Origin: Saccopteryx bilineata
Lineage: Eukaryota > Chordata > Mammalia > Chiroptera > Emballonuridae
NCBI RefSeq assembly: GCF_036850765.1
Contig: NC_089490.1
Location: forward strand, 240,553,442 to 240,617,441
Direction of reading: 5' to 3'
DNA length: 64,000 nt
Shown here: piece after piece, positions 1-12,300 of the stretch
Layout: every line of letters begins with the position of its first letter
Position numbering within the stretch: position 1 is the stretch's first letter
Made by a program: the position numbers and the translations under genes
Notes under the pieces: model-generated
Databases searched by the model: none
What the model was told of the DNA's origin: nothing
Seen by the model: only the letters and a program-made list of their open reading frames with translations

Positions 1-674
1 GCAGGAAGGAAAGTGCAGGGTGGGCAGCTTGACCCCATGGTGGGCGGCTGAGACTGTGCATCCTTGCCCTGGAAGCCACCAGCCTCTCAGCTCACCTGCC
101 ACCCGCTGGACTGTCCAGCTCTGTCTGAATTTGGCTCCTTCCCTTAACATGGTTCCTGCTGTTTCTTCTTGAGCAATACTACGTGCCAGGCACCATGGTA
201 GGTGTTACCTTTACACCGCCATTTAATCTGCGCAAAACTCCGTGACCTCCTTGGAGACAGGGACGCGCTCATAAAAGGCTGAATAACTGGTTTAAAGCCA
301 CATACTATATTACTATCTAGTATAGTCCCAGCACAGCTGGGACTTGAAACCAGCTCTTCCTGACTCAGAAATCTTCACTCTGTCCATTCCTCATCTCTCA
401 AACTGTCCTGTTCCCTGGCCTCCCACTGGTGGGCTGTGGTTTTTTCCTGTCAGCATGGACTGTGCTATCGATGCTATAGGTTCCTGGCCCACCCCCACTC
501 TGGTAGAGGCTCTGGGGGAACCAGGCACCTCAGCCTCCAACCTGGGGGAGAGGAACACTCAAAGAAGAAGGTTCTCTGTCCTTGTGGTCACAACGGAAAC
601 TTGCTGAGTCCCCACCATGCGCCAGGCTGAGTGTGTGTCCTGAGCTAGGCATGCATTTGTTAGGTGTGGCCCAG

Positions 675-840
675 GGGATCAGTCCTTGGGTCTCGGAGTC
701 ACAGCTTTGCCACTGCCCAGCTGTGTATGACCCTGGGCAGCTCCCCTGACCTTCTCAGCCTTGTCCTCCTGACCTGGGAAATAGACTAGAACCTACTTTG
801 TAAGATTGTTGCGAGGATTAAAAACAATGTCTCAGTAAAA
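675..840 (+). repeat. MIR SINE remnant
   Basis: The stretch follows the MIR layout: a 'gccactgcccagctgtgtatgacc' type core (shown only in part), then a 'ctgggcag' segment, a CTCAG/CCT segment, and an end resembling 'gttgcgaggattaaa'. It is diverged, as expected of an old mammalian repeat. Confidence 0.7.
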
Positions 841-2432
841 GAATTACTGTTACTTTGTCCAGAGCAGGGATGGGCTGAGTATCTTCCGAGATCCATGTAA
901 CGACATCAGCACCTGTGAGTTCCCACTCTGAAGGTGAAGTTCTTGGGTGCCCCCTGTGCTGCTGAACCAGCCTCCCTCAGCCCAAAGGCTCTCTGGTTCC
1001 CCAAGCTCCCACCTGGGATGGGCGTGGTCAATGCTCGCTGGAGGGGAGGACTAACACCTGGGGAGGAGGGAGAGCAGGCCCTCCTCCTGCATGAAGAAGA
1101 GGCTGGGGCTCCTGTGACCAAGCGCAGGACTGTTTTAAAAGCCTCTCCCCATCCAGCTTTTAAAAAAAGGATGTGGAGTGAAAGTGGGCACTTTGCTCCA
1201 TTAGCAGCGAGGTAGAAGCAGCCTGCTGGGCCTCTACACGCTCTTGGCTGGGAACCGAGCTAGTCTTAGATGTATGCACAGGGATACGAGACAGGGGAGC
1301 TGAGGATGCATTGAGGATAGTGAAGGTGAGTGGGACCCAGGGTCGCCGGGCAGTAAGTTGGGTGGGAAGCCCAGCTCCCAGGAGAGATATGGTTCTGGGT
1401 TCTTGCACTGACATTGCTTCCAGAGGGCTGGGCTGGGGTGCCTCTGTGGCTGTCCCCACACGGACTTGCTGGGGACTGGGGTTAAAAGGAGAAGCAGAGG
1501 GGGCCCAGGTGACCATGTATCAGTCAGTGCAGGGGATTGACCACTTGGGAATACTGATGTCACAGAGATGAGGCCATCATGGGTGAGTGGTCTTAGGACC
1601 TTCTCCAGGGTGGTCAGCTGGTCAGTGCATGGCCCAATTCTGTGCTGGAGGCCAAGACCAGCAGCTCAGAGCCCACAGGAGCCTCTGATCAGATCCACAC
1701 TCAGGCCTCGGGTTCCACTCGACATTGTCAGAGATGCATGCAGCTGACCACTGCGGGGTAGCCGGATAGGAGGAGGATGTCATAACCCAGTCTCCTGTCC
1801 ATCTGCCGGGGAAGGATTCAGACAGCGGGTTCTCTTCTGGTCTGAGAGAGTCACCATGTCTCCACCTCACTGCTGTTTCTAGAATGTATCCTGTCCCTGT
1901 TTTGCAGACCTGGCATTGGGAAGGTCACATAATTTACCTAGATTCTCACGGCTGCATGCTAGGGCTGGGGATAAGATAAGGCGGGGGGGGGGGGGAGCTG
2001 TGGGCAGGCAGAGGGCCACTCAGTCTGTGGCCTGGTAGTTGGGTAAGGAGTGGCAGGAGATGGATGAGGAAGAAGTGGGAGTCAGGCCAGCCTCGGACAT
2101 GGCCCTGTCTGACGGTGTGGGTTCGGGAGCCGCTGGAGGGGTAGAGGCAAGCTGCTCGTGCTGTCCTGAGCACACCCGCCATGGACACCCTCTCTACTGC
2201 CGGAGGTGAGGCGGGTTTCAGTCCCTCCAATAATGCCCCCAAGTGACTAAAGCACAAATTAGAAGGAAGGAGGACGGGGGAGGGGGGCAATCATACTGTT
2301 CCTCTTTTTGGGGGAAATTATTTCATCTGTCGGCAGCAAAGTCCTGTAAGCCGATGCTCACGGTCAACTCAGGCTGTTGCTCTGCAAATTCATCAGTGCT
2401 CCCCAGTCCCACTGACTTCTTACGGTCTAGCT

Positions 2433-2768
2433 CAGTGGTAGTCAGCCCACTAGTGGGTGTTCCAGTTTTCATGGTGGGCAGTAGCAAAGCAACCAAAATA
2501 TAAATAAAAAGATAGATTTAACTATAGAAAGTTGTTTTATAAAGATTTATTCTGCCAAACAGCGAAAATCTGACATAAAGTACTTGGAAAGTAATTATTA
2601 TTATATGCTCTAACTTGCTGTAACTCTGCTCTATAAATTTTATAAAGTAAAGTTACTGCCCTACTTTATAAATCACCATTTCTGTGGAACTGGTGGGCGG
2701 TTAGAAAATTTTACTACTAACAGAGATACAAAAGTGGGCGGTAGGTATAAAAAGGTTGACTACCCCTG
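2433..2768. mobile_element. Non-autonomous hAT-type DNA transposon (336 bp)
   Basis: Terminal inverted repeats are visible: CAGTGGTAGTCAGCCC at the left end pairs with the complement of the right end, which reads CAGGGGTAGTCAACC. The element is flanked by an 8-bp target duplication, gtctagct at 2425-2432 and atctagct at 2769-2776 (7 of 8 match). An 8-bp duplication is typical of the hAT superfamily. The interior is AT-rich, has no transposase frame and differs sharply in composition from its GC-rich surroundings. Confidence 0.85.
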
Positions 2769-3089
2769 ATCTAGCTGGTAATGGGTCCCAGACCACAGAG
2801 TCAAGGTCGGGGGAAGGTCAGCCACTGCCATATACCATCCTGTGTGTCACTGAGAGCTCCCTTTGTCCGCGGCACGAAAGGGGACATCACCATGGTGTCC
2901 CAGGTGGACAGGCCGGCCATGCTCTGGTGGGCTTTTCTCTGTCCAGACATCTTTTGTGTCTCTATCTCTGCCCACAAGGTTCATAAACCTTGGCCCACAC
3001 CCCTCCCCTCAGCTGCACTCTGAGGTCAGCACCGTCCCCGATGCCGTTTGGATGATGGCCTCACAGCCCTGGGTTCTGGCCAATCTTGG

Positions 3090-3620
3090 ATGTTACCACT
3101 TTCTAAAAGGTGGTAACTCTGAGAGCAAGATGTGACAACACAATGTACCTGTCTTCTGTTTGGATGAAGGCTTTTATTTTTGTTATGTGTGGACCAATCT
3201 CATTTATTATTTCTGTGAATCTTTTGGCCAAGCCTTTTGCCCTTCCTTCTGTGGGGTATTTGCTCTTCAGTCTTGACTTACCGAGCTCCCTGTGTTTGAA
3301 GGTGTCAGCTCCTTGTCTCCCACATAGGCTGTGAGGAGGGTGATAGTTTATGGATGGCGTGCACCTTTTGAAGGGGCTCTTAGTCCATCCAGAGATTTCC
3401 ATGTGTACATGTTCAGATCTGTCAACGAATGCTCACTTTGTGACGTGTGGTGTGTATAAGGGCCTCTCCCGGGACACCATTTGGGAGCCTTCCTGCGTTG
3501 TGTCAGTACAGTCTTTGACGGTTGCATTTCCTACCTTTAACTCTTCCGTCTGTCTGGAATGGCTTGCACCTGTCTCTGTAAATCACTTCAAATCCCCTTT
3601 GAAATGAAAGTGATTATCAT
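3090..3620. repeat. AT-rich block, possibly an old LINE fragment
   Basis: The base composition shifts to T-rich relative to its neighbours and no splice-bounded frame is present. The texture resembles an old LINE 3' region but I cannot place it in a subfamily. Alternatively it may be unique AT-rich intron. Confidence 0.25.
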
Positions 3621-4416
3621 CAGTTTGTTCGTTCATTAATGTGATGGGGAGGTGAAGCTGAGGACACAAGAGAGAGGGGGGGACAATTAATGGACCAGGG
3701 TCTGGAAGGGAAGGGGCTGTGTGCAGGTTTGGGGGTTTGCGGGGGGTGTGTCTTCCTGTGTCTAAAGGTGGGGCGTGGTCTCTGGAAACCGGGGGAGTGG
3801 GTGGCAGAGGTCAGCTTGCCGGGTCAGGAGGTAGGTCAGGAAGGCTGAGAGCCAGGGAGTGGGGATGGTAGGAAGAGAGGTGACCTCTGTGAGTGCTATG
3901 AGCCAGGTGGCAGGAAGGGGAGGAGGAGGTACTTACAGGTTTATGATCCGGGGGTTTTGCAATTGGCTGCCCCACCTCCGGGCCCAGAGGGATCTGCTGG
4001 GGGCAGTCAGGTGCAGGTGGTGTGGCTGGTAGAAGGGATGTACAGTGAGAAGGCTGGGCACAAGCAGTTGGCTTGCCAGGCACATTCTAGACTCAGGGAG
4101 CAGCCAAAAAAAGGTCTGAGAGGGAGGCGCTGTGACAAGGAGAGTAGACAGCAACAGTCAAGGGGAGTGAATAATTAACCCTCTTTGTCCAGCGCACTGC
4201 AAGTCACAGAACACAGAACACGTTAACCTGCGTTTGACTGTGGCCCTCATAGCACCTTTTGCAGCAGGTAAAAGGATTTGCCCCAAGTCAGAAAGAAAGC
4301 CCAGGAGCCCTGATGCCCAGATTGGTGCTGGGGCCTCCTGCCCTCAAAGTCCTCTTTATACACCTAGGGTCGGAAGTAGGGGACAGTGCCTGACGGTCTC
4401 TCTCTTCTCTCTGCAG

Positions 4417-5176
4417 GACGGCAGTCTACACCGCCGGCCTTGCTGACCATGAATGGGACAGCCAATGTGAATTCTGCCAGTCGCCTGCACTACGCCTCCT
4501 CCATCCCTGTGCCCAGAACTGCTTCCCAGACCCGGATCCACACTCCGGGCGCCTCTCCCCGGCTGCGGCCACGTCAGGCTGGCCTGGCCCTGAGTCCGCA
4601 GCGTGCAGCCTCCCCGAGGCTGGGCAAGGGGGCCGGCCCTCCCAGGGGCTCCTCTCCCCAGGCCTCCCGGAGCAAAGGCTCCCCGAAGCCTCCTGGGGTG
4701 GCTAGAGAGGCGGCCGAGGGCGCCGACAGCCTCTGCAGCTCCCCATGGAGCAGTCCCAGGGCAGCCCCCAGAGCAGCCCTGTCCAGCCGGGCGGGGCCCA
4801 GAAGAGCTGGGGAGACACAGGGCCCTCAGGGAAGGAAGAAAGGGGCCCGGGAAGGGATTCCCGTCCGCCAGACCCGGGGCAGGAGCCCAGCCCGGATGAG
4901 CTCTCCTGGAGAAACCCAAGTACCAAGCACTCCTGAAGGTCAGAATCCTCTTCTGACCTGCCCAGAAAAAGACCAAAGAGACAGAAACTACAGAAGTTCC
5001 GGGGTGCCCAGGTCTTTGGAGCTCGAGGCTGGGGCAGCTTCGGGGGCCTCCTCTCCAGCCAGCAGTCCCGTGCAGAGCAGACACCCCCTGCCGCTGGCCC
5101 CTGGGGCCATCAGCTTCTCCTCGGTCCATCAGCAGAGCCAGCCCGTCACGGCCACGGTGGCCCCTTTCCAGTACAG
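4417..5176 (+). CDS. NAV1: NAV1 long-isoform exon A (alternative N-terminal exon)
   Basis: This 760-bp exon encodes part of an alternative N-terminus of neuron navigator 1, a cytoskeletal protein that tracks microtubule plus ends during neurite growth. The acceptor is an excellent polypyrimidine tract ending in cag at 4414-4416, and the donor is CAG|GTGAGC at 5176/5177. The frame is open throughout, entering in phase 1 and leaving in phase 2 (AG). The last residues, TATVAPFQYR, resemble TATVAPFLYR of the paralogue NAV2 (recalled, not searched), which lies just before the shared coiled coil there. The protein is rich in Ser, Pro and Arg. An in-frame ATG at 4449-4451 has A at -3 and could start translation if upstream exons are non-coding; otherwise the chain starts upstream. 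An SSIP motif (residues 17-20 from that Met, 4497-4508) flanked by basic residues fits an EB-binding SxIP site. Not a separate gene: the exit phase matches exon B. Confidence 0.92.
4449..4451 (+). promoter_or_regulatory. NAV1: Candidate start codon within exon A
   Basis: The ATG lies in frame with exons A, B, C and D, with context ACC before it (A at -3) and A after it. It would give about 277 residues before the exon C junction. The open frame continues upstream to the splice acceptor, so the sequence cannot decide between starting here and reading in from an earlier coding exon. Confidence 0.5.
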
Positions 5177-5493
5177 GTGAGCTGGGTCAGCGGGACCCCT
5201 GCGGAAGCCCAAGTAAGGAGAGCCTTTGATGGAGAGTGGCTGTGGGGGACCAGGAGGCCCTGGCATAGGGGCCGTAGGCAGGGCAGGCCTGTGGAGCCTG
5301 GAGTTTGGGAGCTCTCATGGGGTTGGGGACATAGCAAGGGAATCAATCCAAGCGCTGGTCTAGCTCAACTGTGGGGACGGCAGAGCAAACTCGGGCATGT
5401 AAGGAGGGTACCCCTAAAATGTCTGTTTGTCCTCTCTGAGAAGCAATGAGACAGTACGTTGGAGTCTTGTGAAGGCTTAAGCAGCTTGTTGGA

Positions 5494-5520
5494 TAGGTAG
5501 GTAGGTAGGTAGGTAGGTAA
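5494..5520. repeat. TAGG tetranucleotide microsatellite
   Basis: Tandem taggtagg units, about six copies, read directly from the sequence. Confidence 0.95.
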
Positions 5521-5642
5521 GTCAGTCTTGCCCTGCTCACCTGGGACCACATGCATTAAACTCACTGCATTGTCAGGGACACTGGGACATCAGGTCATGG
5601 TGAGTGAATCCTAACTGCTCTTTGGTGGGCCCATTATAGCTG

Positions 5643-5692
5643 TGTCTGTCTGTCTGTCTGTCTGTGTGTAGCTCTCTCTCTCTCTGTCTCTA
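5643..5692. repeat. TCTG then CT microsatellite
   Basis: About six tctg units pass into a gtgtgtag bridge and a ctctctct run. Confidence 0.9.
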
Positions 5693-6439
5693 CGCACCCT
5701 ATTGCCTTATGCACATCTGTTTCTGCGCCTGGCACATACCGAGGATAGCACGTCATGCTTCTTAAATGGTCACATAGGGGCAACCGCCATTGCAAATAGT
5801 GGTGGCCGGGCCACTGTTCCTAGCAACGCGGTCAACAAGCGGGTCTGTCCAGCTTTCTCCAGACATGGCCGGTTGAGAGCCCAGTAAAACAGACACTTCA
5901 GTCCACCGATGCTTTTCCAACAAAAATATAACTCTGTACTCCAATGACCACATTAAGTCAACGAAATGTCAATTACCAAGTCTTACACAGTCTCCAAACG
6001 CTCACATGCAAATTGAGTACCTTCCTGCTGAACCCGACAAAGTCACGGGGTTCTTCCCTGTGCTGATGAAAGGAGAAACTCTCACACTTTGGATCTAGAA
6101 AAGCTTCTCAGTCATTCCCTGGACATCAGGAACCTCGGAGGCATCGCAGCCTGTGGGGGGCAGGGTGGGACCCACAGGGAGCGTGAAGTTTCACAGGGGG
6201 AGCCAGCAACATGACTGGGTCTCTGGAAAGTCTTAGGTCCCCTTGTACCATAGTCACTGATACCTGGGGCCCAAGAGAAGGGTCCCATTACATTCTGCCT
6301 GCGTTCAGGCCTCACGTGGCATGTTCGGGTGTGCACACGCCATTTTTTTTTAAAGGATCCAGACAGACAAAAACATACATGCCGAGGAAGACTGGTAGGT
6401 TGGTGAGGGACCCTAAGAGTGACGTGTTGTAGGGGGATA

Positions 6440-6760
6440 GAAAAGGTGTCTCAAGAATGGTGAAAGGATCTGAGCCGTTTGCTTTGGAAACGAGGGGCTC
6501 AGAGAAGGTCTGTGAACTGTTTCCAAACATTGGAGGGGCTGTCACCTTGTGAGATGGATGAGGTTTACTTTGCCCAAAGCCGCGCCAGGGACCAAAGTCA
6601 GCGTCAGGTGCTTCGGTGGGACTTGAGACAGATCGGAAGCTCCATAGGAGGCGGTTTCCAAGCAGATAGCCTTCCAAATGACCTGTAAGGTGGCAGGAAT
6701 TCTGCCAGACTCCTCAGACAGGCGGAGGAAGGTCTTCCCTGGGGGCACCTGCCTCCTGAG
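6440..6760 (+). repeat. Possible ancient interspersed repeat
   Basis: Phrases such as ccaaacattggaggggctgt followed by a gtgag...gatgagg segment, and further on a ggcaggaattctg segment, resemble an old shared mammalian repeat (CR1/L3-like) that I cannot name with confidence. Boundaries are unclear. Confidence 0.25.
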
Positions 6761-9242
6761 GCATCTCTGTGGATGACATAGCCCGTACCACATGTTCCTT
6801 TTCCTTAGAAGTGGTCCCTTCTGACCCTCTCCATGTACGTAGGATCTCAGGGAAGCAAGAATGCCTGGCAGGTCTTTCCTTAAGTGGTCACTGTCCAAAT
6901 AGCGTGATGCTTCCCCGGTGACTCTGACATCCTGCCTCTACCTGACGGCCTCTATGTTGAATTCAGTCTTTGGGAAAGAGTGTCTAGGTGTTCAGTTGCT
7001 TGCAATTGTCCATCCCCTGCCATCTTCAGAATCTGACATTTTCTAAAGGGGTCAGAACTTTCTCCTCTGCACCTTTCGATGCAACCCGAACATGGCCACG
7101 TAGCAGATGCCACATGCTTGCATTTCAGATAGGAGTGGAAACGGGTCGGGTTCCCTTTATTATCTTACCCCGCCCCCTTTTGGGCCCTGGATTCTTGTTG
7201 CAGGAAGGGTCACGGTTCAGGCAAGGGAAAATTAGGACCAGGGACACTCCAGAGCATGGCAGGCAGGTGGACAGGAGCCCAGCATGCCTGTGAGGCCTGG
7301 AACTGGTGCCCTGGGCAGCTCTGCCAAGGACCATGCTGGGCTACCCTGCAAGTCTCCTAGCCAAGGACGTGCCATCTGGTGCCTGCAAGCAGGAAGGCAT
7401 CCTGCTTTCGTGGAACTCTGCTCCTCACTCCCAGCCCCACCCTCAGCACTTCAGCGTCTGCAAAGCTGCAGCCTGGTCAGCCTGACCTTCTTCTCCAGGG
7501 AGCCAGCCTCTTGGCCACCATTCTCCAGTCCTGTCCTCAGAGCTGTCCCTTCTCAAGGGTCTGGCATGAAACAGTCCTTCCCAGAGAGGTTATCTGCTGT
7601 CTCTCCTCTGACTCAGCCCCTCTGGGCACCCTGCTTCTTGGACCCAGGGAGGCGTAAATGCCCCTTGGTCTGCTCTCCTCATGCAGCCATGTGAGTTCTT
7701 CAGTCCCATCTCCTCTGCTCTCATGGGAAGAGCCATGGCTTCAACCACTCTGGATGCCTGTCCCACCTGCTGAGGGTTTTCTCCCCCGACATCCGCGCCT
7801 CCCTTTGTGGGCTGCCTGTGATTCGGTCAAGGGTGTCAGGAGTATAGAGTTACTGGTTTTCTTCTGTCTGGTTCAATGTCAGCCAATATCCAGCCTAGGC
7901 AGTATTGTCCACCCAGGCTGGAGAATGACAGAGACGTGGGGGTCTGGCCGTGGATGGGGAGGTGCGGAGCCCACTGAGGCTGAGAAGTGACAGCCGGCCA
8001 CCTTGCTCGGTGTCCCTGGACTGCAGGCCCCATCCATCGGTCAGTCCCCCTCCCCTGCCCTGGTGTTATGACAGCAGCAGCAGTGATCAGGGCAGCACAC
8101 TACTCCTGTAGCTCACACTGGTTGTTGGCTACCTGCTCTGGGTCAGACAGTACCCCTTCTTTCCATGTATGTGTCCAATGAGATGTTTATAGCTTTCATA
8201 GTGTCCTGTCTCCCTTCTAGAAGGTCTAGTCACTTTCCAATCCAATGTGTGCCTCCCTCACTCCCAGTCGCCCAGGTTTGTACTCCTTGCTTCCAAGCAG
8301 TCAACCACAGATGGCCAGACTGACCCAGGCCTCAGAGGTCATGGCTTCTGCCTTGTAATGAGACCCGGGGATGGGGAGAGATTTGCTCTGTCACCCAGCA
8401 GGTTAACAGCAGGGCTAGCCAGAGGCCCAGCTGTCTAGCTGGACAGAGAGCAGCCTCACAGGCTCTGAAGACACCAGGCTCCCAGCTCTGTCCCCTCCCT
8501 GGGACTACACCAGTTTCTCCCCTGCCTATACAGCCCTCCCCACCCCTCCCCACCCTGCCCAGCTATTGAAGGGCCCATTTAGCTGGAGACAGTGACAGCC
8601 ACGGGTGGGCCAGGCCCAGAGCCCAGGGTAATTGTCTGTAATGAAAGCTCCCTCAGCCTTTGTTTCCAGGAGCGGTCAGTCCAGCCCAGAGGTCTGTGTG
8701 CATTTGGGAGCTGCAGCCCAGAAACCCCGCCCTGCCCGCTGCCGCCACCAGTGGCCCAGCGTGTTCCATCCTCCTGGGAGTCGAGTGACCTGTGCTGAGA
8801 CTGCCCTTTTCCCTTTTTGACCTTGCTGCCTAGACTGGGGGCGAGTTGGGGCCCTATGTGTACCCTGAGCCCTCATAAGGAGTCAGGGACCCCAGCTCAG
8901 GGGGAGCTCTTCCCTGTGTAATGCCTGTGGCTGTAATCTATGCAGCAGCCCGAGGGCAGTGACCATGGCCTGAGGTCCCTTGTGCCCCATGGGTAATGCA
9001 TGTGTGTGAAAATGAGGCAACTGGCCTCAGGCATCTGTGCCCTCAGGGGCACCCCCACTCCTCAGCCTGACTTTGCCCAGGGACCTGCTGCCTCCCAGCA
9101 TGCTCACACGGGCATGTGTCCATCAGAGAGGCCCAGGCACAGGGGTGTAGGTAGCAGCAGAGAAGAACCAAGCTCTCGGGGTTTCCTCAGCCCCATGGAG
9201 AGACTTCAAGGCTGTGAGTGACCACTGTTCTCTGTCCGGCAG

Positions 9243-9346
9243 GTTGCAGACAGACCATGAACCCAGCTCCCTCCCCCAGGGCAGCTGGGCCTTGGATGGC
9301 TGCTCCATACCCCCTGGTGGGATCAAGGATGACTTCTCCTGCGTGG
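9243..9346 (+). CDS. NAV1: NAV1 long-isoform exon B
   Basis: This 104-bp exon links exon A to the shared coiled-coil exon. The acceptor is a pyrimidine-rich stretch ending ccggcag at 9242, and the donor is GTGG|GTAAGT at 9346/9347. The first base completes the Arg codon begun by the AG of exon A. The reading is then LQTDHEPSSLPQ..., ending DDFSCV plus one G. In NAV2 the segment after APFLYR reads SQTDTEG..., so position and wording agree (recalled comparison). The leftover G joins the AT of exon C to make Asp, giving V-D-P-E. The phases A (out 2), B (in 2, out 1) and C (in 1) agree, which is unlikely by chance and supports a real spliced exon. Confidence 0.9.
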
Positions 9347-12300
9347 GTAAGTGTGCCAGCAGAAGGACTTCCTCCTGGGGTGGGGAGGCCACCATGTACC
9401 TGGACAAGCAGGTCCATATCTCTGGCATCAGCCTGGAATACATGTTGAGCTTTGGCTGTGCTGGATTCAGCCCAGAGCCGGTTCAAGTCCAGGAGCACTT
9501 CAAGGTCAGCGCAGGAGAGTGGCCAGTGGGTGCCATGTTTATCTAGCACTTGGGCTGTGGGAGCCACCGAGGTCGTGGCCAAGAGCCACGAGCCAGAGGG
9601 TTGGAGCCAAGGATACCAGGCCCGCGGTCCAGAGCCATCCAGCCACCTGCTGCAGTGGCTTCCTCTCCTGGACTATCTTCACAGGCCCCTCCCATGCTGG
9701 TCACCTTCCCGTTACCTCCTGAGTCACAGCTAATCACAGATGTGGGCAGTGCTATTACCTGGGCCTCAGGACCAGAGTGGGAGTCTCACCTGACAGTGAT
9801 ATTCTGTAAGGACAGAGACACCGTCTGTCCCCAAGCCATCCCCAGGCAGTCTCTGGCCGATGACTCAATTGGTGTCTCTCAATGAATAAATGAACTAATG
9901 AACCACAGGTTAAGTCCTGAATGGGTCACATTCTAAGCCCTTAGTAGAGTTGAGGGGTGTGTGTTGGTTTCCCTGAAACACTGAAGGAATACCTGGAGGG
10001 CAGTTGAGGCCCCCACCCTGCAGGGAGCAGCTAGGCCCTCTCTGGCTTCTCAGAGAAAAGGACGCTCGTCCTAGGCAAGGAATGAACTTACTTTTGGCAA
10101 ACCCGAATTGTCACAGCATCAGCTCAGTGCCCTGCACCAGTGGGACCAACTGGACAGAGGACATGCCTGACCCGAACGTCCGGACCGGACTTCACTGTCC
10201 TCTGTCGGGCAGGTGGTTGAGTGCCCCGCTTGGCTTAGGAGCTGGGTCCTTCTGAGCTATTGTCAGGCCTGGTGTCCAGCAGAGACATAGAGAGTCACTG
10301 TGACCCCGAGAGCAGCCACAGTCTCTTCCCCAGCAGGCCTTGGAGCGGAGGGTGGTGGGGCAGGGACCAGGCACTGGGACTGTGAACCACTGCCTCCCAC
10401 AAGAAGCAAACAAGCAGAGTAACCGGGGCAGGGCCGGGGACAAAAGGAAACCCAAATTCGCTGGCACCAAAAAGCCATCCGAATTAGAATGTGGTAACCA
10501 GGAAACTATGCTCTATTTTTATATCGGCAGCTTTGTTACTGTAATGGCTTCCTTATGTGTGCCACATGGCTAGAGCCCATGGTCGCCACCCAGCTGGCTT
10601 GCATCGGTCATTATCATCCTGTGAGTGGTGGGAGGAAGGGGGCACCAGGAATCCCCCCAGTTGTGTTAGCTGGAAGACCCTTGCCAGCCAGCTCTGAAAA
10701 TGGGTGTAACCCTGGTGGGTAGAGAGTGCAGGAACTGGAGGTGGACTTCCTCCAGGCTCCGGGGGACAGGGAGCCGGGTGCACAGCATGGTCTCTGCTCT
10801 GGTACTGGCCAGTTGTCTTGGTGACCCATTATGGCCAAGGACATGCCCGGCTCTCTGACCAGTGGATGGGGGGATTTGGGATCTGCCTGTGTCTGGTCAG
10901 CAAGCCGTCCTCTCCACTTCGCTGGAAGAAAACAACCAAGAGAAGAGAGGAGACAGGGAAGCCCTTGGGCTTGGCTGACTCATTAATTCATTCATTTATT
11001 TATTCTTCCATTCATTCAGTCATTCAGTCAACAAACCATCAGGCATGCTGGCCTTGTCCCGGCACTGCAGTGAAAGATGAGTAAGACTGTGACCCGCATT
11101 CAGGCAGGTCCCCACCTCAGGGCTCATCCAGCGAACCTGCCCTGGGAAGTCTATTGGCTCCCAGCAGGCTACCCAGTGACCGCCTGTGTCAGAGCTGACC
11201 AGGCAGCACGGGGGAGCCCTGGGCTTGTCCCCCTACACTGTAGGAGAGTTGAGTGCTTGGGAGCATTCCGTATTATAGGTTGGTGTTTTTCACAGAACCC
11301 AGAACTGTTATCTCCCAGCTGTGGGTCAGATGATGGCTGTATCAGCCTGTGGATGACATGGGCCAGGTCTGCTCTCTCTTGTAGCTCAGATGTCCTCCTG
11401 ATCTCTCTCCTGGCCTGGGAACTCTCTGGGTCCCTGTCCCCCACACATTGCTGCTGACCAGTATTTTGGGGAAAATGGAGCCCTGGGGGCATGCAGGGCG
11501 CTGACGGGTCACGGAGCTGTCTCTCTGGGCCTGTGTCCTGTCCTGTGGCTGAGGAGGAGCGACCAGTCTCTCTCTGCTTTCTCCTGTGGGGACAAGAGTC
11601 CTTGAGGGACCTCTGTCAGCCCTGCTCTGCTTTCCTACTTAGTCTGCTCGGAAGTAGCATCCAAATGAGGCAGAATGGCCATCCAGCAGGGAGGGAATCT
11701 CCCACGATGACTGGCCACCAGCAGGGGTGTTGGCGCTGGCTCCAGAGGCATCCCCAGCCAGCTGGTCACGGCCAAGCGCACGTGAACTGGGACCATCTGG
11801 ACTCTACCTGGCCGGGCCACCCCCACCTGCTCACCCTCCAGGGAGGGGTGGAAGCCATCGATGGGCGCCATCAGATCTTAATCTGGGAATCCCGGGGAAG
11901 CCAGGCTGGCGCGTCTGTGTGCCCACATGTGTGAGGCTGCGTGCAGGGAGACCAGGAAAGGCCGCCTGAGGTTGACACAGTGGCCTTGATTGCTTCCACT
12001 CTGTGGCATGTTTGAAGAAACGCTAAGTGGACACGTATGAGGGGGCTTGCCTCATCGGGACACGTGTCACTGAGGAACAGCACAGCCTGGTCCCCGCTGT
12101 GCTGCTCACCCGTGTCTGGTGCATTCAGAGCAGGATGGGGGAGGGACATGTGGAGTCTGGTCTCCTGCTGGGTCTGCTGCCTCCAGCTTTCTTATCCTGT
12201 GGGGATGGGGCGGGGGTGGACTCCATCTTTAAGTGTTTCATGTCTTGTGGATTTGGGAGCAGAGATAGAATCTCCTGTCTAAGAAAACATGTGATCCCAG

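Larger units (their letters stand above)
1..4416 (+). other. NAV1: Intron or 5' flank of NAV1 upstream of long-isoform exon A
   Basis: No exon can be supported here. The open frames are short, overlap on both strands and match no family I recognise. Exon A begins with an incoming split codon, so this stretch is most simply an intron whose upstream exon lies left of the window. It holds MIR-like remnants, a poly-G tract at about 1983-1995, one hAT-type element (2433-2768) and an AT-rich block at about 3090-3620 that may be an old LINE piece. It ends in a good polypyrimidine tract and AG acceptor at 4415-4416. Confidence 0.6.
5177..9242 (+). other. NAV1: NAV1 intron between exons A and B
   Basis: The intron is bounded by GTGAGC at the donor and a pyrimidine tract plus cag at 9240-9242. 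It contains a TAGG microsatellite, a TCTG/CT microsatellite and a diverged stretch at about 5880-6900 that may be an ancient repeat. No splice-bounded coding frame was found. Short frames on both strands lack recognisable domains. Confidence 0.85.
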
